A stretch of 64,000 bases of DNA from Algoriphagus sp. AK58 (GCF_014324365.1 NZ_QEIG01000001.1:124001-188000), one strand, 5' to 3'; shown: positions 50,769 through 60,502, numbered from the stretch's first letter. Notes: generated by a model not told the origin, from the letters alone. Numbers and translations: made by a program.

Positions 50769-51946
50769 TGGTGCGGATGGTAGCTCTTTCGGTCTCGCTT
50801 GATAAAAATCAGGATTAAAAATCCCAAAAAGGCGATTGCACCTGAAGAGAGAAATACCAGCCGGAAGTTTTCAGGATTGTTGGCGTATAGCCACCCCGAA
50901 ACCACGGCACCCACACCGATTCCACTTTCTAGAAAAATATACATGGTAGCCAAGGCCCTCCCTCGAAATCGGTCGAGGGAGCGGTCCACTACCCAGGCAG
51001 TGGTGGTCGGACTATACATCCCCACGGCTGCGCCAAAAAGCACGCCGGATCCCAGCAATATCGTTTTGCTTTCCGCAAAAGCTACAGCACACATCGCCAA
51101 CACCATCACCGCACTGGCTACCCGCATCACAGCAACACGTCCATGTCGATCTGATGTCCTTCCTGCAAGCAATCTGATACCCAAGGAAGAAAGGGTGAAT
51201 ACTGCGAAAAACAATCCTTTGTTCTTGATGCCAAGGTGTGCAGAAAGATCAGGAACGATGGTCAAGACCACTCCAAAAGAAAACACAGACAGAAAAAGGA
51301 TAATCGATGGCAAAAGGACTCTTTTTTCTATGATCTCAGTGCGGTCAAGCTTGAAGAGGCCGAGCCTCAGCGGTTCTTTTTCTTCAAGGGTTTCCTTGAG
51401 CCGCAACAAGATCAAAATGGAAAAAATAGCCGTGAAGGCCGCACTATAAAACAAGATCTCGATAGGCCATATACTTGCTATCCAACCTCCAATAGCAGGT
51501 CCGGCAGCCATCCCCAAAGATCCAAAAAGGGATTGGATTCCCATGGCTTCCCCTCTTTTCTGAAAAGGTACTATATCTGCCACGTAGGCCGAAGCACCAG
51601 TAGGGGTAAAGCCAGCCGAAAATCCATGCGCAAATCGGAGAAAAAGAAATCCTCCAACAAAACTTAAAAGTGGATAGAGCAGTCCTACTACAAAACACAC
51701 CCCTGCCCCAAACATCATGACGGGGATTCTGCCCACTTTGTCGGCGAGTTTGCCGCTGAAAGGCCTGGAAAGCCCGGCAGAAAGGGTGAATAAGGCAATA
51801 ATCAATCCTTTGTAATCTTCTCCTCCTAATGAGGTCAAATAGGCAGGAAGCTCAGGAATGATCATGTTGAAACTGGAGAAAAACAAAAAACTGCTCATGC
51901 AGAGCAGAAAGAAATCCAGTGTAAAAAAGGAGGGTAGGAGTCGCAT
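50762..51946 (-). CDS. Major facilitator superfamily transporter
   Basis: 394 aa with 12 predicted transmembrane helices. The loop motif GKLADKVGRIPVM after TM2 and GRTSDRHGRVAVM in the second half are MFS signature A sites; GFTPTGASAYVADIVPFQKRGEAMG is the motif C region of drug:H+ antiporters. A drug or sugar exporter is likely but cannot be specified. It converges with the M24 gene, overlapping by 7 bases. Confidence 0.9.
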   Translation of the reverse strand: MRLLPSFFTLDFFLLCMSSFLFFSSFNMIIPELPAYLTSLGGEDYKGLIIALFTLSAGLSRPFSGKLADKVGRIPVMMFGAGVCFVVGLLYPLLSFVGGFLFLRFAHGFSAGFTPTGASAYVADIVPFQKRGEAMGIQSLFGSLGMAAGPAIGGWIASIWPIEILFYSAAFTAIFSILILLRLKETLEEKEPLRLGLFKLDRTEIIEKRVLLPSIILFLSVFSFGVVLTIVPDLSAHLGIKNKGLFFAVFTLSSLGIRLLAGRTSDRHGRVAVMRVASAVMVLAMCAVAFAESKTILLGSGVLFGAAVGMYSPTTTAWVVDRSLDRFRGRALATMYIFLESGIGVGAVVSGWLYANNPENFRLVFLSSGAIAFLGFLILIFIKRDRKSYHPHHQ

Positions 51947-51970
51947 TCCCCAATCGATGGTTTAATGGAA

Positions 51971-51995
51971 AAGGCCGGAAAAAATATCCGGCCTT
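51971..51995 (-). terminator. Hairpin after prfB
   Basis: AAGGCCGGA (51971-51979) pairs with TCCGGCCTT (51987-51995), located 13 bases past the prfB stop on the minus strand. Confidence 0.7.
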
Positions 51996-52007
51996 AGCGT
52001 TGTTTTT

Positions 52008-53112
52008 TTAATTGTCTTTGTTCGCTTCTTCTTCGCTCTGAGCAAGGAGGTATGCTTTCATAAATTCATTCAAGCCTCCATCCAATACCCCCTGAGCATC
52101 CGAAGTCTCGTGTCCTGTTCTATTGTCTTTCACCAATTTGTAGGGGTGAAGGACATAATTACGGATCTGAGAGCCAAAGTCTACCCGAAGTTTGGAAGAT
52201 TCGATTTTGGCAATTTCCGCATTTCGCTTTTCCAACTCCATTTGATAGAGTCTGGATTTTAGCATCTGCATTGCTTTTTCCCGGTTGGCAAGCTGGGAGC
52301 GTTCTACCTGGCAGACCACCACAATTCCTGTTGGCTTGTGGGTCAGTTGCACTTTGGTCTCCACCTTGTTTACGTTTTGCCCACCTGCACCACCCGAACG
52401 GGAAGTATGAAGTTCCACATCCGCAGGGTTAATTTCGATTTCGATCGAATCATCCACTTCCGGATAAGCATATACCGACGCAAATGAAGTGTGTCTCCTT
52501 CCTCCAGAGTCAAAGGGAGAGATTCTGACCAATCGGTGTACGCCTGTTTCGGATTTCAAAAATCCGTAAGCTAACGGACCTTCAAATTCCAGCGTGGCTG
52601 ATTTAATTCCTGCTACTTCACCGGGCTGTACGTCTACTTCACGGACTTTATATCCGTTCTTTTCCCCCCACATGATGTACATTCGCATCAGGATGGAAGC
52701 CCAGTCGTTACTTTCTGTACCTCCCGCACCGGGATTGATTTCCAGTACGGCATTGAGTTGATCCTCCTCCGCAGAAAGCATTTTTTTCAGTTCTAGCTCT
52801 TCTACGGCTTCTTTTGCTTTGAGGTAATCTGCCTTCAGTTCTTCTTCCGACACTTCTCCTGCGGAAAAGAATTCATACAACACCTCCAAATCCTGGATTT
52901 TTTGATCCAGATTTTCAAAAGCAGTGGTCCAGCCTTTTCGGGCTTGGATTTGTTTCATGGTTTTTTCAGCCTCTTCCGGGTCATTCCAAAAGTCCGGCTG
53001 GGCCGAAACGGCCTCAAGATCTTGGATTTCTACTTTCTTACGATCGTAGTCAAAGATACCTCCTCAAAGCCGAAGTACGGGCTTTCAAGTCTTTCAGTTG
53101 TTCTGAAGTCAT
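52008..53112 (-). CDS. prfB: Peptide chain release factor 2, with programmed +1 frameshift
   Basis: RF2, which recognises UGA and UAA stops and releases peptides. The coding sequence begins at ATG 53112 with a 20-codon first frame, [20 protein letters not shown], then an in-frame UGA at 53052-53050. Shifting +1 gives the long second frame starting [11 protein letters not shown]. The total is 367 aa. The catalytic GGQ ([20 protein letters not shown]) and the SPF stop-recognition motif ([14 protein letters not shown]) are present. The frameshift context is the classical one (listed separately): UGA-dependent autoregulation. A frame beginning at 52958 alone would be N-terminally truncated. Confidence 0.96.
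53049..53064 (-). other. Programmed frameshift signal of prfB
   Basis: On the minus strand: AGGAGG (53064-53059), then TAT CTT TGA C (ending 53049). The internal Shine-Dalgarno-like AGGAGG, the slippery CTT and the UGA followed by C reproduce the E. coli prfB site AGGGGG-TAT-CTT-TGA-C. The gap between SD and CTT is three bases, as in E. coli. Confidence 0.92.
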
Positions 53113-53178
53113 CTGTCTAAGTGAAAATTTGAGCTGCAAAAGTCTGAAAAAAATCCCGCTTTTGCCAGAAGAGATCTA

Positions 53179-53691
53179 TTAATCGATGCGCATGATAATT
53201 ACCTGAATTCGATTGTTTCCCTTTTGCTTAAACGTTTTGTAGCGTAAAGGAAGAAGGACCAAGCCTGTTCCAATCAAAATGCCCGAGGTCGTGGCAATGC
53301 CTGAATCAATGTTTAGATTTCCTTCTTGGTAAATGCTATTGACTCCGTCCACAGTCAATAAAAGCCCACCTGCACCGATGAAAAGGGCTGTAAGGTTTCG
53401 TAAAGTTCGGTTTCTGGGGTCTTTGTTTCGGATATCAATTTCCTCGATATCAGCAGGACTTAGGATATTTTCAGTTAAGTAGATAAAGTCTGTATCCAGG
53501 TTGACGATTTTGTCAGTAATGAAGTACCCCAACTTTTTACTTTTATAGGTTATGGATTCACCGGGGTAAAAACGAATCTGGCTTTTTTGATTACTTCCCC
53601 GCTTCAGCAAAATGAAATCCTTGGGCTGATTTTGGGCATAAGCCACTTGTAGCAGCATAGCCATAAAAAGAAAGAGAATTATTTTTTTCAT
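53179..53691 (-). CDS. Exported protein of unknown function
   Basis: 170 aa. A signal peptide (MKKIILFLFMAMLLQVAYAQ), then a beta-rich domain (LKRGSNQKSQIRFYPGESI, YFITDKIVNLDTDFIYLTE) and a C-terminal helical hairpin that looks membrane-associated (LTALFIGAGGLLLTVDG and GIATTSGILIGTGLVLLPL). I do not recognise a family. It lies between ilvE and prfB on the minus strand, without clear co-transcription. Bacteroidota genomes often have such small secreted proteins. Confidence 0.7.
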   Translation of the reverse strand: MKKIILFLFMAMLLQVAYAQNQPKDFILLKRGSNQKSQIRFYPGESITYKSKKLGYFITDKIVNLDTDFIYLTENILSPADIEEIDIRNKDPRNRTLRNLTALFIGAGGLLLTVDGVNSIYQEGNLNIDSGIATTSGILIGTGLVLLPLRYKTFKQKGNNRIQVIIMRID

Positions 53692-53710
53692 AAACTGAAA
53701 AGTAACAAAA

Positions 53711-53732
53711 AACGGGAAGTTACCTTCCCGCC
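53711..53732 (-). terminator. Terminator of ilvE
   Basis: CGGGAAG (53713-53719) and CTTCCCG (53724-53730), six bases beyond the ilvE stop, with a T run on the minus strand (AACGGG AAAAAA region in the plus strand). Confidence 0.75.
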
Positions 53733-53737
53733 TTTAA

Positions 53738-54805
53738 TCAGATTTTGATGATCCAATGATGGGGATCGGCTATTTCTCCATATTTGATGCCGTCCAGTTC
53801 TTTTAGAATTCTCTTTCCGAAGGAGTTTTCTGAGCTTTCAGGAAGACTGTAATCTTTTCCGTTTACGTGGATTTTATTGATGAAAGCAATGGTAGCCGCT
53901 GTACCCACTCCGAATGCTTCTTGAAGGGTGCCATTTTCAAGAGATTCCTGAAGTTCTTCTACAGTTAAGAATCGTTCCTCAAGCGGTTCGTTCCAGTCTT
54001 TTGCCAACTGGATCACGGAGTCTCTGGTGATCCCTTTGAGAATAGTTCCTGTATTTACAGGAGCTGTAATCAAAGTACCGTTGATTTTGAACATGACGTT
54101 CATAGTACCGCTTTCTTCGATTTTGCTGTGGGACTTTCCATCTGTCCAAAGCAACTGATCGTAACCGGCTTTTTGCGCTTGCAGTGCAGGATATAGTGAA
54201 GCTGCATAGTTGCCGGCGGTTTTGGCCGCACCCGTACCCCCTTCAGTGGCTCGGGTAAACGTAGTTTCTACCTTTACCGAAACTGGTTTGTTGTAATAAG
54301 CTCCTACCGGACAAGTGAAAATGATAAATCGGTAATTTTCCGAAGGTTTCACTCCAATGTAATTATCCATCGCAAACATGAAAGGACGGATATACAAGCT
54401 AGAACCTTTGCCCGTAGGTACCCAATCACGGTCCAAATCCACTAATTGAGAAAGCCCTTCCAAGAAAATTTCTTCAGGTATAGCCGGCATGCACATCCTT
54501 TCAGCGGATTCATTCATTCTTCGGGCATTGGCATCTCCACGGAAAATCAGGATTTCCCCCAGTTCATTTTTGTAGGCTTTCATCCCTTCAAAAATCGACT
54601 GTCCATAGTGTATGGCAGCGTTGGCGGGATGGATTTCCATCGGCGCATAGGGCTCAATTCTAAGATCAGTCCACTCTCCATTTTTGTAATCTGCCACAAA
54701 CATGTGGTCAGAAATGACTTTGCCAAAGACTAAGTTGGAAAAATCGGTTTCAGCTAGTTTCGAATGGGAAGTTTTGGTTACCGGAATGGCAAGAGAGGTT
54801 TTCAT
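53738..54805 (-). CDS. ilvE: Branched-chain amino acid aminotransferase
   Basis: 355 aa from ATG 54805 (TTG at 54826 is less likely). PLP enzyme of fold type IV, transferring the amino group between glutamate and branched-chain 2-oxo acids. The AIHYGQSIFEGMKAYKN segment, IRPFMFAMDNYIGVKPS, GTGAAKTAGNYAAS with the PLP-binding Lys, and IEESGTMNVMFKI belong to the IlvE class II group. The ending is consistent with the usual length. Cytosolic. No attenuator or T-box was found upstream. Confidence 0.95.
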   Translation of the reverse strand: MKTSLAIPVTKTSHSKLAETDFSNLVFGKVISDHMFVADYKNGEWTDLRIEPYAPMEIHPANAAIHYGQSIFEGMKAYKNELGEILIFRGDANARRMNESAERMCMPAIPEEIFLEGLSQLVDLDRDWVPTGKGSSLYIRPFMFAMDNYIGVKPSENYRFIIFTCPVGAYYNKPVSVKVETTFTRATEGGTGAAKTAGNYAASLYPALQAQKAGYDQLLWTDGKSHSKIEESGTMNVMFKINGTLITAPVNTGTILKGITRDSVIQLAKDWNEPLEERFLTVEELQESLENGTLQEAFGVGTAATIAFINKIHVNGKDYSLPESSENSFGKRILKELDGIKYGEIADPHHWIIKI

Positions 54806-54881
54806 ACTCTTTTCTTTTGTAGGCAAAGCCTGGTTCTTAATTTTTTGAAGGCAGGATGTATTTCTTGCCTGTAAAGTTGGA

Positions 54882-55430
54882 TTAAAGTCTTGGTTTCCAA
54901 GTTACCTCTTCGACTTCGAGTTCCTGAGCCATTTTACGTCCAAGGACAAAAAGATAATCTGAGAGGCGATTGAGGTATTGGATCACCAGGTCTGAAACGG
55001 GTTCGAGTGAGGCCAACTCTACCACTATTCTTTCCGACCTTCGGCAGACAGTCCTGGCAAGGTGACAGAAGGATACGGATTGATGACCACCTGGAAGAAT
55101 AAAAGCGGTCAACATCGGAAGCTGGGCATCCATGATGTCCATTTCCTGCTCCAAATGCTCCACGTCTTCTTTATGCAAATCAGGCTTTTTGACTTTGTCT
55201 TTACCCGGGACAGTGGCTAAATCAGCTCCAATCGTAAACAGACGATCTTGAATTTCCTTCAGAAAATCAGCCCTTTTTTTGTTCACTTCCTGGTCTCGCA
55301 GCAATCCCAAATAGGAATTCAACTCGTCAATTGTGCCGTAGGCGTCAATTCTCAAATCGGATTTCGGCACTCTTACTCCCCCCAATAGGGAGGTAATTCC
55401 CTGGTCACCTGTTTTGGTATAGATCTTCAT
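54882..55430 (-). CDS. Cobalamin adenosyltransferase, PduO type
   Basis: 182 aa. Converts cob(I)alamin to adenosylcobalamin with ATP. N-terminal KIYTKTGDQGITSLLGG (phosphate-binding loop), RIDAYGTIDELNSYLGL, and the C-terminal RTVCRRSERIVVELA and YLNRLSDYLFVLGR are the PduO-type signatures. Cytosolic, trimeric in known members. It stands alone here: 60 bases upstream lies an ABC ATPase gene and no cobalamin pathway genes. Gene symbols vary between families, so I give none. Confidence 0.95.
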   Translation of the reverse strand: MKIYTKTGDQGITSLLGGVRVPKSDLRIDAYGTIDELNSYLGLLRDQEVNKKRADFLKEIQDRLFTIGADLATVPGKDKVKKPDLHKEDVEHLEQEMDIMDAQLPMLTAFILPGGHQSVSFCHLARTVCRRSERIVVELASLEPVSDLVIQYLNRLSDYLFVLGRKMAQELEVEEVTWKPRL

Positions 55431-55490
55431 CTCTCCCTCGTTTCTTTCGAGCGCAAAAATAAGAATCTATTTCGAAAAGATTGGGATAAA

Positions 55491-56207
55491 TCAGGCATGC
55501 ATTGCTACTCCCCGGGTTGGGTTTGGATTGACTTTATCCGATTCGATCAATCCATCCCTGAGTCTGACGATCCGATGCGCATAGTGAGCAATATCATCCT
55601 CGTGGGTAACCATGATGATGGTATTGCCTTTGGCATGAAGTTCATGGAAAAGTTCCATGATGTCGTGTGAGGTTTTTGAATCCAGGTTACCCGTAGGTTC
55701 ATCCGCCAAAATGATACTTGGATTATTCACCAAAGCTCGGGCGATAGCCACCCTTTGACGTTGACCGCCTGAAAGTTCATTGGGTTTGTGTTTGGTTCTT
55801 TCACCAAGACCTACATTTTCCAAGGCCTTAAATGCCATGGCTTCTCGTTCTGCTTTAGAGTAGCCTGCGTAAACCAGAGGCAGGGCCACATTATCCAGGC
55901 AAGTAGCTCTTGGAAGGAGGTTAAACGTTTGGAAAACGAAGCCGATCTCTTTGTTCCTGATCTCAGCTAGCTCATTTTCGCTCATGTCGCTGACATCCTT
56001 CCCGGCCAAAATGTAAGTGCCAGCGGTAGGGGAGTCCAGACAGCCGATGATATTCATCAATGTGGATTTACCAGAACCAGATGGTCCCATAAATGCTACA
56101 TACTCCCCACGATCTACGGTAATGCTGACCGATTTGAGGGCCTGAATGATTTCAGATCCCATTTTGTAGGTTTTGTTTATTTCGTGGGTTTCAATGACTC
56201 TGCTCAT
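55491..56207 (-). CDS. ABC transporter ATP-binding protein (LolD/MacB type)
   Basis: 238 aa. Walker [10 protein letters not shown] (about 42-50), Q-loop FQTFNLLPR, signature [15 protein letters not shown], Walker [13 protein letters not shown], and H-loop VTHEDD. The group (MacB/LolD/FtsE-like) drives either lipoprotein release or export of small substrates with a separate permease not found nearby. It is on the same strand as the large membrane-TPR gene upstream, with 77 bases between. Cytosolic face of inner membrane. Confidence 0.92.
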   Translation of the reverse strand: MSRVIETHEINKTYKMGSEIIQALKSVSITVDRGEYVAFMGPSGSGKSTLMNIIGCLDSPTAGTYILAGKDVSDMSENELAEIRNKEIGFVFQTFNLLPRATCLDNVALPLVYAGYSKAEREAMAFKALENVGLGERTKHKPNELSGGQRQRVAIARALVNNPSIILADEPTGNLDSKTSHDIMELFHELHAKGNTIIMVTHEDDIAHYAHRIVRLRDGLIESDKVNPNPTRGVAMHA

Positions 56208-56284
56208 GGTAGAAAATTTCGGTTAAGTTAGTGGTTTAGGTTTTTTATTTGGAAGACCAATGTGTCAAAATACGTGAAAAACTG

Positions 56285-59050
56285 TCAATAGTTAGCCATT
56301 TGCAACTTTTCAATTTCATCCCAAGTCATCCATTTGCTCATTTCTTGGATGGCAGCCGTGGCATAGTTGTCCAGACCGATTCGTTTGGCGGCTTGGACTT
56401 TTCGAATCCAAAGTAATGGGTCTTGGTTGAAGTCACTGGCCGAGTTGATGATTTCATAAGCCAGCAAGGGATCGCCTGCCCGATCCGCTGCACTCAGCAC
56501 CAGAGGAGTGAAATAGGGATTGGCTGTCAATTCATCATTGAGCCCCAGAAATCTGGTAAAAGCTCCGAGAGAATTGGCATCTGTCCAATCCGGATTTTGG
56601 AGGAAAGTCTGGAGTTCGTTTTCAGCATTTACCTTTCCTTCCAGGGATTTGCCTATTTCTGAAAGTTGAATTTTGGTTAATCCATGAGCTTTGTGGCTCA
56701 ATAACTTTAGACCAAAGGCAACTTGGTATGCTGGATTGGAAATGCTCTTCCAAGTTTCAAATAATTTATCCGGAAGTTGCTGATTGAAGTTTCCAAACAA
56801 AGCCAGTTCTTCCGATACTTCAAGTGTTGCCTTTTCCGGGAATTTCAATGCCAGTTCGGCTGCTTTTTCGGTAAATCCTCCAAGTTCAAAAATGGCCAAA
56901 TGATGGGGTTCAATTGCCTTGAATCCTTTCTCATCGGCAACCATGAAATCTTTGGAGGCTTTTTGAAAATCCAGTTGTTGAGCCTGTATCAGGCCAGTCA
57001 GATTCAGATAATAGGCGGCGTCTCCGGGATTTCTGAAAGCCAGTCCATTTAGATTTTTCACAGCCTCATTAATTCTTCCCGCTCCCAAGCTTCTCAAAAT
57101 AGCCGTTTCCTGCAGCTGCATGGTAAAGTCCAAAAAGGACTCTTCCTTTGCCAAAGAATCCAAAATACGGATTTCCTCACTTGGATCTTCCGTATTGATC
57201 TCGGTGACAAGATTTCGGTACCCTGCATGGATGAGCATCGGAGACTTTTCTTTTTCGAGTTGGTTTCGAAGGGATTCTAATTCGCTCTCTTCGGGTTGCT
57301 CGCCCTTTTTTCTTTTCGCAGCCAGGTTATTGATTTGACTGATCAAATCATTACCCAATTCGCTGGTTTCGGATACAAGTCCAAGTTTGGACTGAAGTGC
57401 TGTCCAGTTGGAAGCGGTGATTTCGCTTACATTTGAAGACTCTTTAAGCAACAAGGCAGCTTCTTCGTAGCGTTGGCTGAGCGTGTAAAAAAGTGCCAGA
57501 TTGTTCACCAGATAGGGATTGCCCGGAAAGCGTTTTAGTCCGTTTTCCAAATAATAAACCGCTTCAAAAAGCTTATTTTCCCGCTGGAGTCGTTCACTCA
57601 CCAGAAGGATATTGTCCACTTGAGGAGCTTCTGCAAAACTCTGTTCCAGGTGCTCTTTGGCCAGCGTGGGTTGGTTGAGTTGGAAAAGCAGGTGTGCAGT
57701 CAGGTTCTTGGCTTTGGGATTATATCGATATCTATCCCAGCTGTTTTCATAGAGAATGCTGGCCTCAAGCTTTTGGTCAGTTTGGTAGTAATAATCGCCA
57801 AGAATATTGTTGGTCAAAGAGTTAGCTTGGGCTGCCACAATAGCTTCCATGTAGATGGTGATCACCAACATGGAAATGATTCCTCCAATTCTTAAGTGAT
57901 AATAGGGCAAAGAATAGGGCTTGTACATGATTCGATGTGCCCCTTTTCCGGAATTCATCACGCCAAGGAAGTTGCTCATCAGGTAAATGAAAAAGAAAAG
58001 GGAAAAACCGATTTGGGAATAGACCAACAGGTGTTTCACAAGTTCTTCAGCGGGCTGATTGGCAGATACTTCCAACTTCCAAACTGTCCAGAGGATCATG
58101 GCAAAACCAAGGATAAACAAGGCTTTGAGCGTATTTTCACTGCCTGCCAAATCGCTGCTTTGGTTGATTTTTTCCTGAATGGAAAACCAGCTGAAGATTC
58201 CTAATGGAAAGAGAAGATAGATAGGTGAAAAGGTGGGAAATGGCAAATTAACCTCTCCTCTTAGATCCAATAGCAAGAAGATCATGGTAAAGAAATAAAC
58301 CAGTGCCAAAAGAAAAACTTGTACTGAAACCTTTGTGGAAAGGTTTTCATTGGCTTTGGATAGAAGCACAAAAACACCCGAAAGCATCCCGTGTCCCTGC
58401 CAGAAAATCCAGGAAACACCTAGACCTAAACCAATAATCAAGCTCTGCTCGGATAGGTAGAGCGCAGGATTGGGAATAGTACTCAGTCGGATGAGGACAA
58501 ATAGAGTGGCTGAAACGCTGAAAAATAATATGATCCACTTTATCCAAAATTTCCCTTTTGGAGCCCAGATGTGGAAAAACACGGTAGGTAGTACAGTTCC
58601 AGCCAAAAGGATGATTAAAGGTACATTGGCACTTGGTCCTCCTATATTCAATCCGTTGACATTGGAAAGTGTCAGGAGAAGAATCCAAGCCACACCAGCT
58701 CCCAGAAAGGGGAACTTTTTAAACTGGCTGACCAGTGCCAGTGCAGAAACTGAACTCAATAGTACAACTCCTCCAAATAGATAACTTTCCCAAAGGGTAA
58801 TTCGGGCAGGTAAAGAATGAAAATCCTGGAATACCAGGTAGTTATCCAGTTTGATGGGGATTTTCAAATCGCCTATTTCGACGGAGTTAAAAGGAACCGC
58901 TACCGTATCCAAAAACGCAGCGGGCTGAATATTGGGAAAAGCCCATGGAGAAAGGATCAAAGAAATGATCGCAAAAAGCCCTCCCGACACTAGGAGCAGG
59001 AGGGCTAAAATCTGTGCTAATCCGATGTTTCTTGCTTTTACTTGTTGCAT
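56285..59050 (-). CDS. Multi-pass membrane protein with C-terminal TPR domain
   Basis: 921 aa from ATG 59050, chosen because the previous gene gatC ends two bases upstream (gap 1) and 18 residues of the longer frame overlap it. About eleven hydrophobic segments in the first 430 residues; the rest is helical and repeat-like (GDYYYQTDQKLEASILYENSW, GNPYLVNNLALFYTLSQRYEEA, DAAYYLNLTGLIQAQQLDFQKA), typical TPR. No enzymatic motif. Bacteroidota membrane-TPR proteins of this type are poorly described. The gatC-membrane-TPR arrangement suggests co-transcription. Confidence 0.82.
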   Translation of the reverse strand: MQQVKARNIGLAQILALLLLVSGGLFAIISLILSPWAFPNIQPAAFLDTVAVPFNSVEIGDLKIPIKLDNYLVFQDFHSLPARITLWESYLFGGVVLLSSVSALALVSQFKKFPFLGAGVAWILLLTLSNVNGLNIGGPSANVPLIILLAGTVLPTVFFHIWAPKGKFWIKWIILFFSVSATLFVLIRLSTIPNPALYLSEQSLIIGLGLGVSWIFWQGHGMLSGVFVLLSKANENLSTKVSVQVFLLALVYFFTMIFLLLDLRGEVNLPFPTFSPIYLLFPLGIFSWFSIQEKINQSSDLAGSENTLKALFILGFAMILWTVWKLEVSANQPAEELVKHLLVYSQIGFSLFFFIYLMSNFLGVMNSGKGAHRIMYKPYSLPYYHLRIGGIISMLVITIYMEAIVAAQANSLTNNILGDYYYQTDQKLEASILYENSWDRYRYNPKAKNLTAHLLFQLNQPTLAKEHLEQSFAEAPQVDNILLVSERLQRENKLFEAVYYLENGLKRFPGNPYLVNNLALFYTLSQRYEEAALLLKESSNVSEITASNWTALQSKLGLVSETSELGNDLISQINNLAAKRKKGEQPEESELESLRNQLEKEKSPMLIHAGYRNLVTEINTEDPSEEIRILDSLAKEESFLDFTMQLQETAILRSLGAGRINEAVKNLNGLAFRNPGDAAYYLNLTGLIQAQQLDFQKASKDFMVADEKGFKAIEPHHLAIFELGGFTEKAAELALKFPEKATLEVSEELALFGNFNQQLPDKLFETWKSISNPAYQVAFGLKLLSHKAHGLTKIQLSEIGKSLEGKVNAENELQTFLQNPDWTDANSLGAFTRFLGLNDELTANPYFTPLVLSAADRAGDPLLAYEIINSASDFNQDPLLWIRKVQAAKRIGLDNYATAAIQEMSKWMTWDEIEKLQMANY

Positions 59051-59051
59051 G

Positions 59052-59339
59052 CTATTCCAGTACTTTTGGAACTCTAAAGTAGTCTGAATCGCTTTTTGGA
59101 GCATTTTTCAAAGCGTCCTCATGACTCATGTGATTTCCGACTTTATCCTCTCTCATCACATTTATCTCAGAAGACATGGTCGTCAGAGGTTCCACCCCGG
59201 TAGTATCTACTTCGTTGAGTTGCTCGACCCAGTCCAGAATTAGAGACATGTCTTTGGAAATTTTCTCGGCAGAACTTTCATCAAATTCCAATCTGGCCAA
59301 ATGGGCAATTTTTTTGATGGACTCTTTATCTATTTTCAT
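59052..59339 (-). CDS. gatC: Aspartyl/glutamyl-tRNA amidotransferase subunit C
   Basis: 95 aa. Helical GatC family: IKKIAHLARLEFDESSAEKISKDMSLILDWVEQLNEVDTTGVEPLTTM, then the C-terminal APKSDSDYFRVPKVLE tail. It belongs to the GatCAB complex that amidates mischarged Glu-tRNA(Gln) or Asp-tRNA(Asn). gatA and gatB are not in this window, which is common in Bacteroidota. The next gene starts one base after the stop. Confidence 0.94.
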   Translation of the reverse strand: MKIDKESIKKIAHLARLEFDESSAEKISKDMSLILDWVEQLNEVDTTGVEPLTTMSSEINVMREDKVGNHMSHEDALKNAPKSDSDYFRVPKVLE

Positions 59340-59382
59340 AAGTGTCAGTAAACAAGAGAGATGATTGCGAAATCAAACCGTT

Positions 59383-60135
59383 TTATACCAATTTCTCGTT
59401 CCCGATTTTTATTCCGTTGTCTTCGAATAGCTGGCTTTGGATCACCTCAAAGCATTTTTCTCTGATTGCCTCATCAGAATCAAAATCTTTGGGATCTAAA
59501 ATTTCGTGAAGCACCATTTTGGCAGGCCTTCTTCTCAAGAGCAGCTTGCCGTCGTCGGGTAAAATTAGGTGATTAAAAGATAATGTGACAGGAACAACTG
59601 GGATTTGTTTCTCCATGGCCAATCGGAATGCTCCATTTTTGAAATGAACCATTTTGGGAGGATGGTGTGTGTAAATTCCGCCTTCAGGGAAAAGTACGAT
59701 TCCACTTCCATGTTCTAAGGCCTTCCCGGCACGACGCATGGTCTCTGCCCGACTTGTCACTTTGCTCCTGTCTACTGCAATGTGTAGTTTTTTGAAATAA
59801 TAGCCGAAAAGAGGGGCTTTTCGTATGGAGGCTTTTCCTACAAACAGCACATCTCCAGGTACAAATCCCATCATGGCCACATCCAGATAGCTGAAGTGAT
59901 TGGCTAAGAAAATATAGGGTTTGTTTTTCTCAAGTCTTGCTTTGTTTTCTACATGTACGGGCATGAAAATCATGGAGAAATAGGCCTTGGCCCAATATTG
60001 ATTGATTTTTCTTCCGAATTTTTGCCATCCGGGCATCCAAATGCAAATCAGAAAAAAGGGAAAAATCACCAAAAAGGTGAGCACAAACAGGAGACCTGAG
60101 TAGTAGGTGTACAGGATTCTAAGGAGCTTATTCAT
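59383..60135 (-). CDS. plsC: 1-acyl-sn-glycerol-3-phosphate acyltransferase
   Basis: 250 aa inner-membrane enzyme that acylates lysophosphatidic acid. Two hydrophobic N-terminal stretches, then NHFSYLD (the catalytic NHX4D motif, here with H and D), FVGKASIRKAPLFGYYFKK, and FPEGGIYTHHPPKMVHFKNGAF (the EGT-like block III reads EGG). IPVVPVTLSFN is block IV. The start overlaps the trHbO end by 8 bases. Confidence 0.92.
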   Translation of the reverse strand: MNKLLRILYTYYSGLLFVLTFLVIFPFFLICIWMPGWQKFGRKINQYWAKAYFSMIFMPVHVENKARLEKNKPYIFLANHFSYLDVAMMGFVPGDVLFVGKASIRKAPLFGYYFKKLHIAVDRSKVTSRAETMRRAGKALEHGSGIVLFPEGGIYTHHPPKMVHFKNGAFRLAMEKQIPVVPVTLSFNHLILPDDGKLLLRRRPAKMVLHEILDPKDFDSDEAIREKCFEVIQSQLFEDNGIKIGNEKLV

Positions 60136-60502
60136 GATTGATCATGTGGTTGGCTACCTTGATAAAATATCCCATCATGAGTTCTTTCACCTGCTGATCG
60201 GGCTTCAATCGATCCAAAGCAGTGAGCATGGCGTTGAGCCAATGATCACGCATGGTCGGGTCTATTTGCCATTCGAAATGCCGCATTCTTAGTCTTGGAT
60301 GACCCCGTTCTTCAGAGTAGGTTGTAGGTCCACCGAAGACTTGTAGGAGAAATAAAAAAAGACGGCGTTCGGCCGGAATCAAGTCCTCGGGATAGAGTTT
60401 TCTCAACTGGGGAGTTTTTTCCACTTCTTCGTAAAAGTACCTGACGAGAAGTGAGATTTTTTCCTCACCGATCAGCTCGTAAATGGACTGAAATGGGTTC
60501 AT
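60128..60502 (-). CDS. Group II truncated hemoglobin (trHbO)
   Basis: 124 aa. The sequence GHPRLRMRHFEWQIDPTMRDHWLNAM holds the proximal His and the typical trHbO (group II) TrHb2 signature. Small 2-on-2 globin that binds O2 and NO; role is thought to be NO or peroxide detoxification. It overlaps plsC by 8 bases. Cytosolic. Confidence 0.94.
   Translation of the reverse strand: MNPFQSIYELIGEEKISLLVRYFYEEVEKTPQLRKLYPEDLIPAERRLFLFLLQVFGGPTTYSEERGHPRLRMRHFEWQIDPTMRDHWLNAMLTALDRLKPDQQVKELMMGYFIKVANHMINHE

Noticed and set aside
52008..53112. prfB as a frameshifted pseudogene
   Set aside because: The break falls exactly on the conserved programmed frameshift signal and both frames match RF2.
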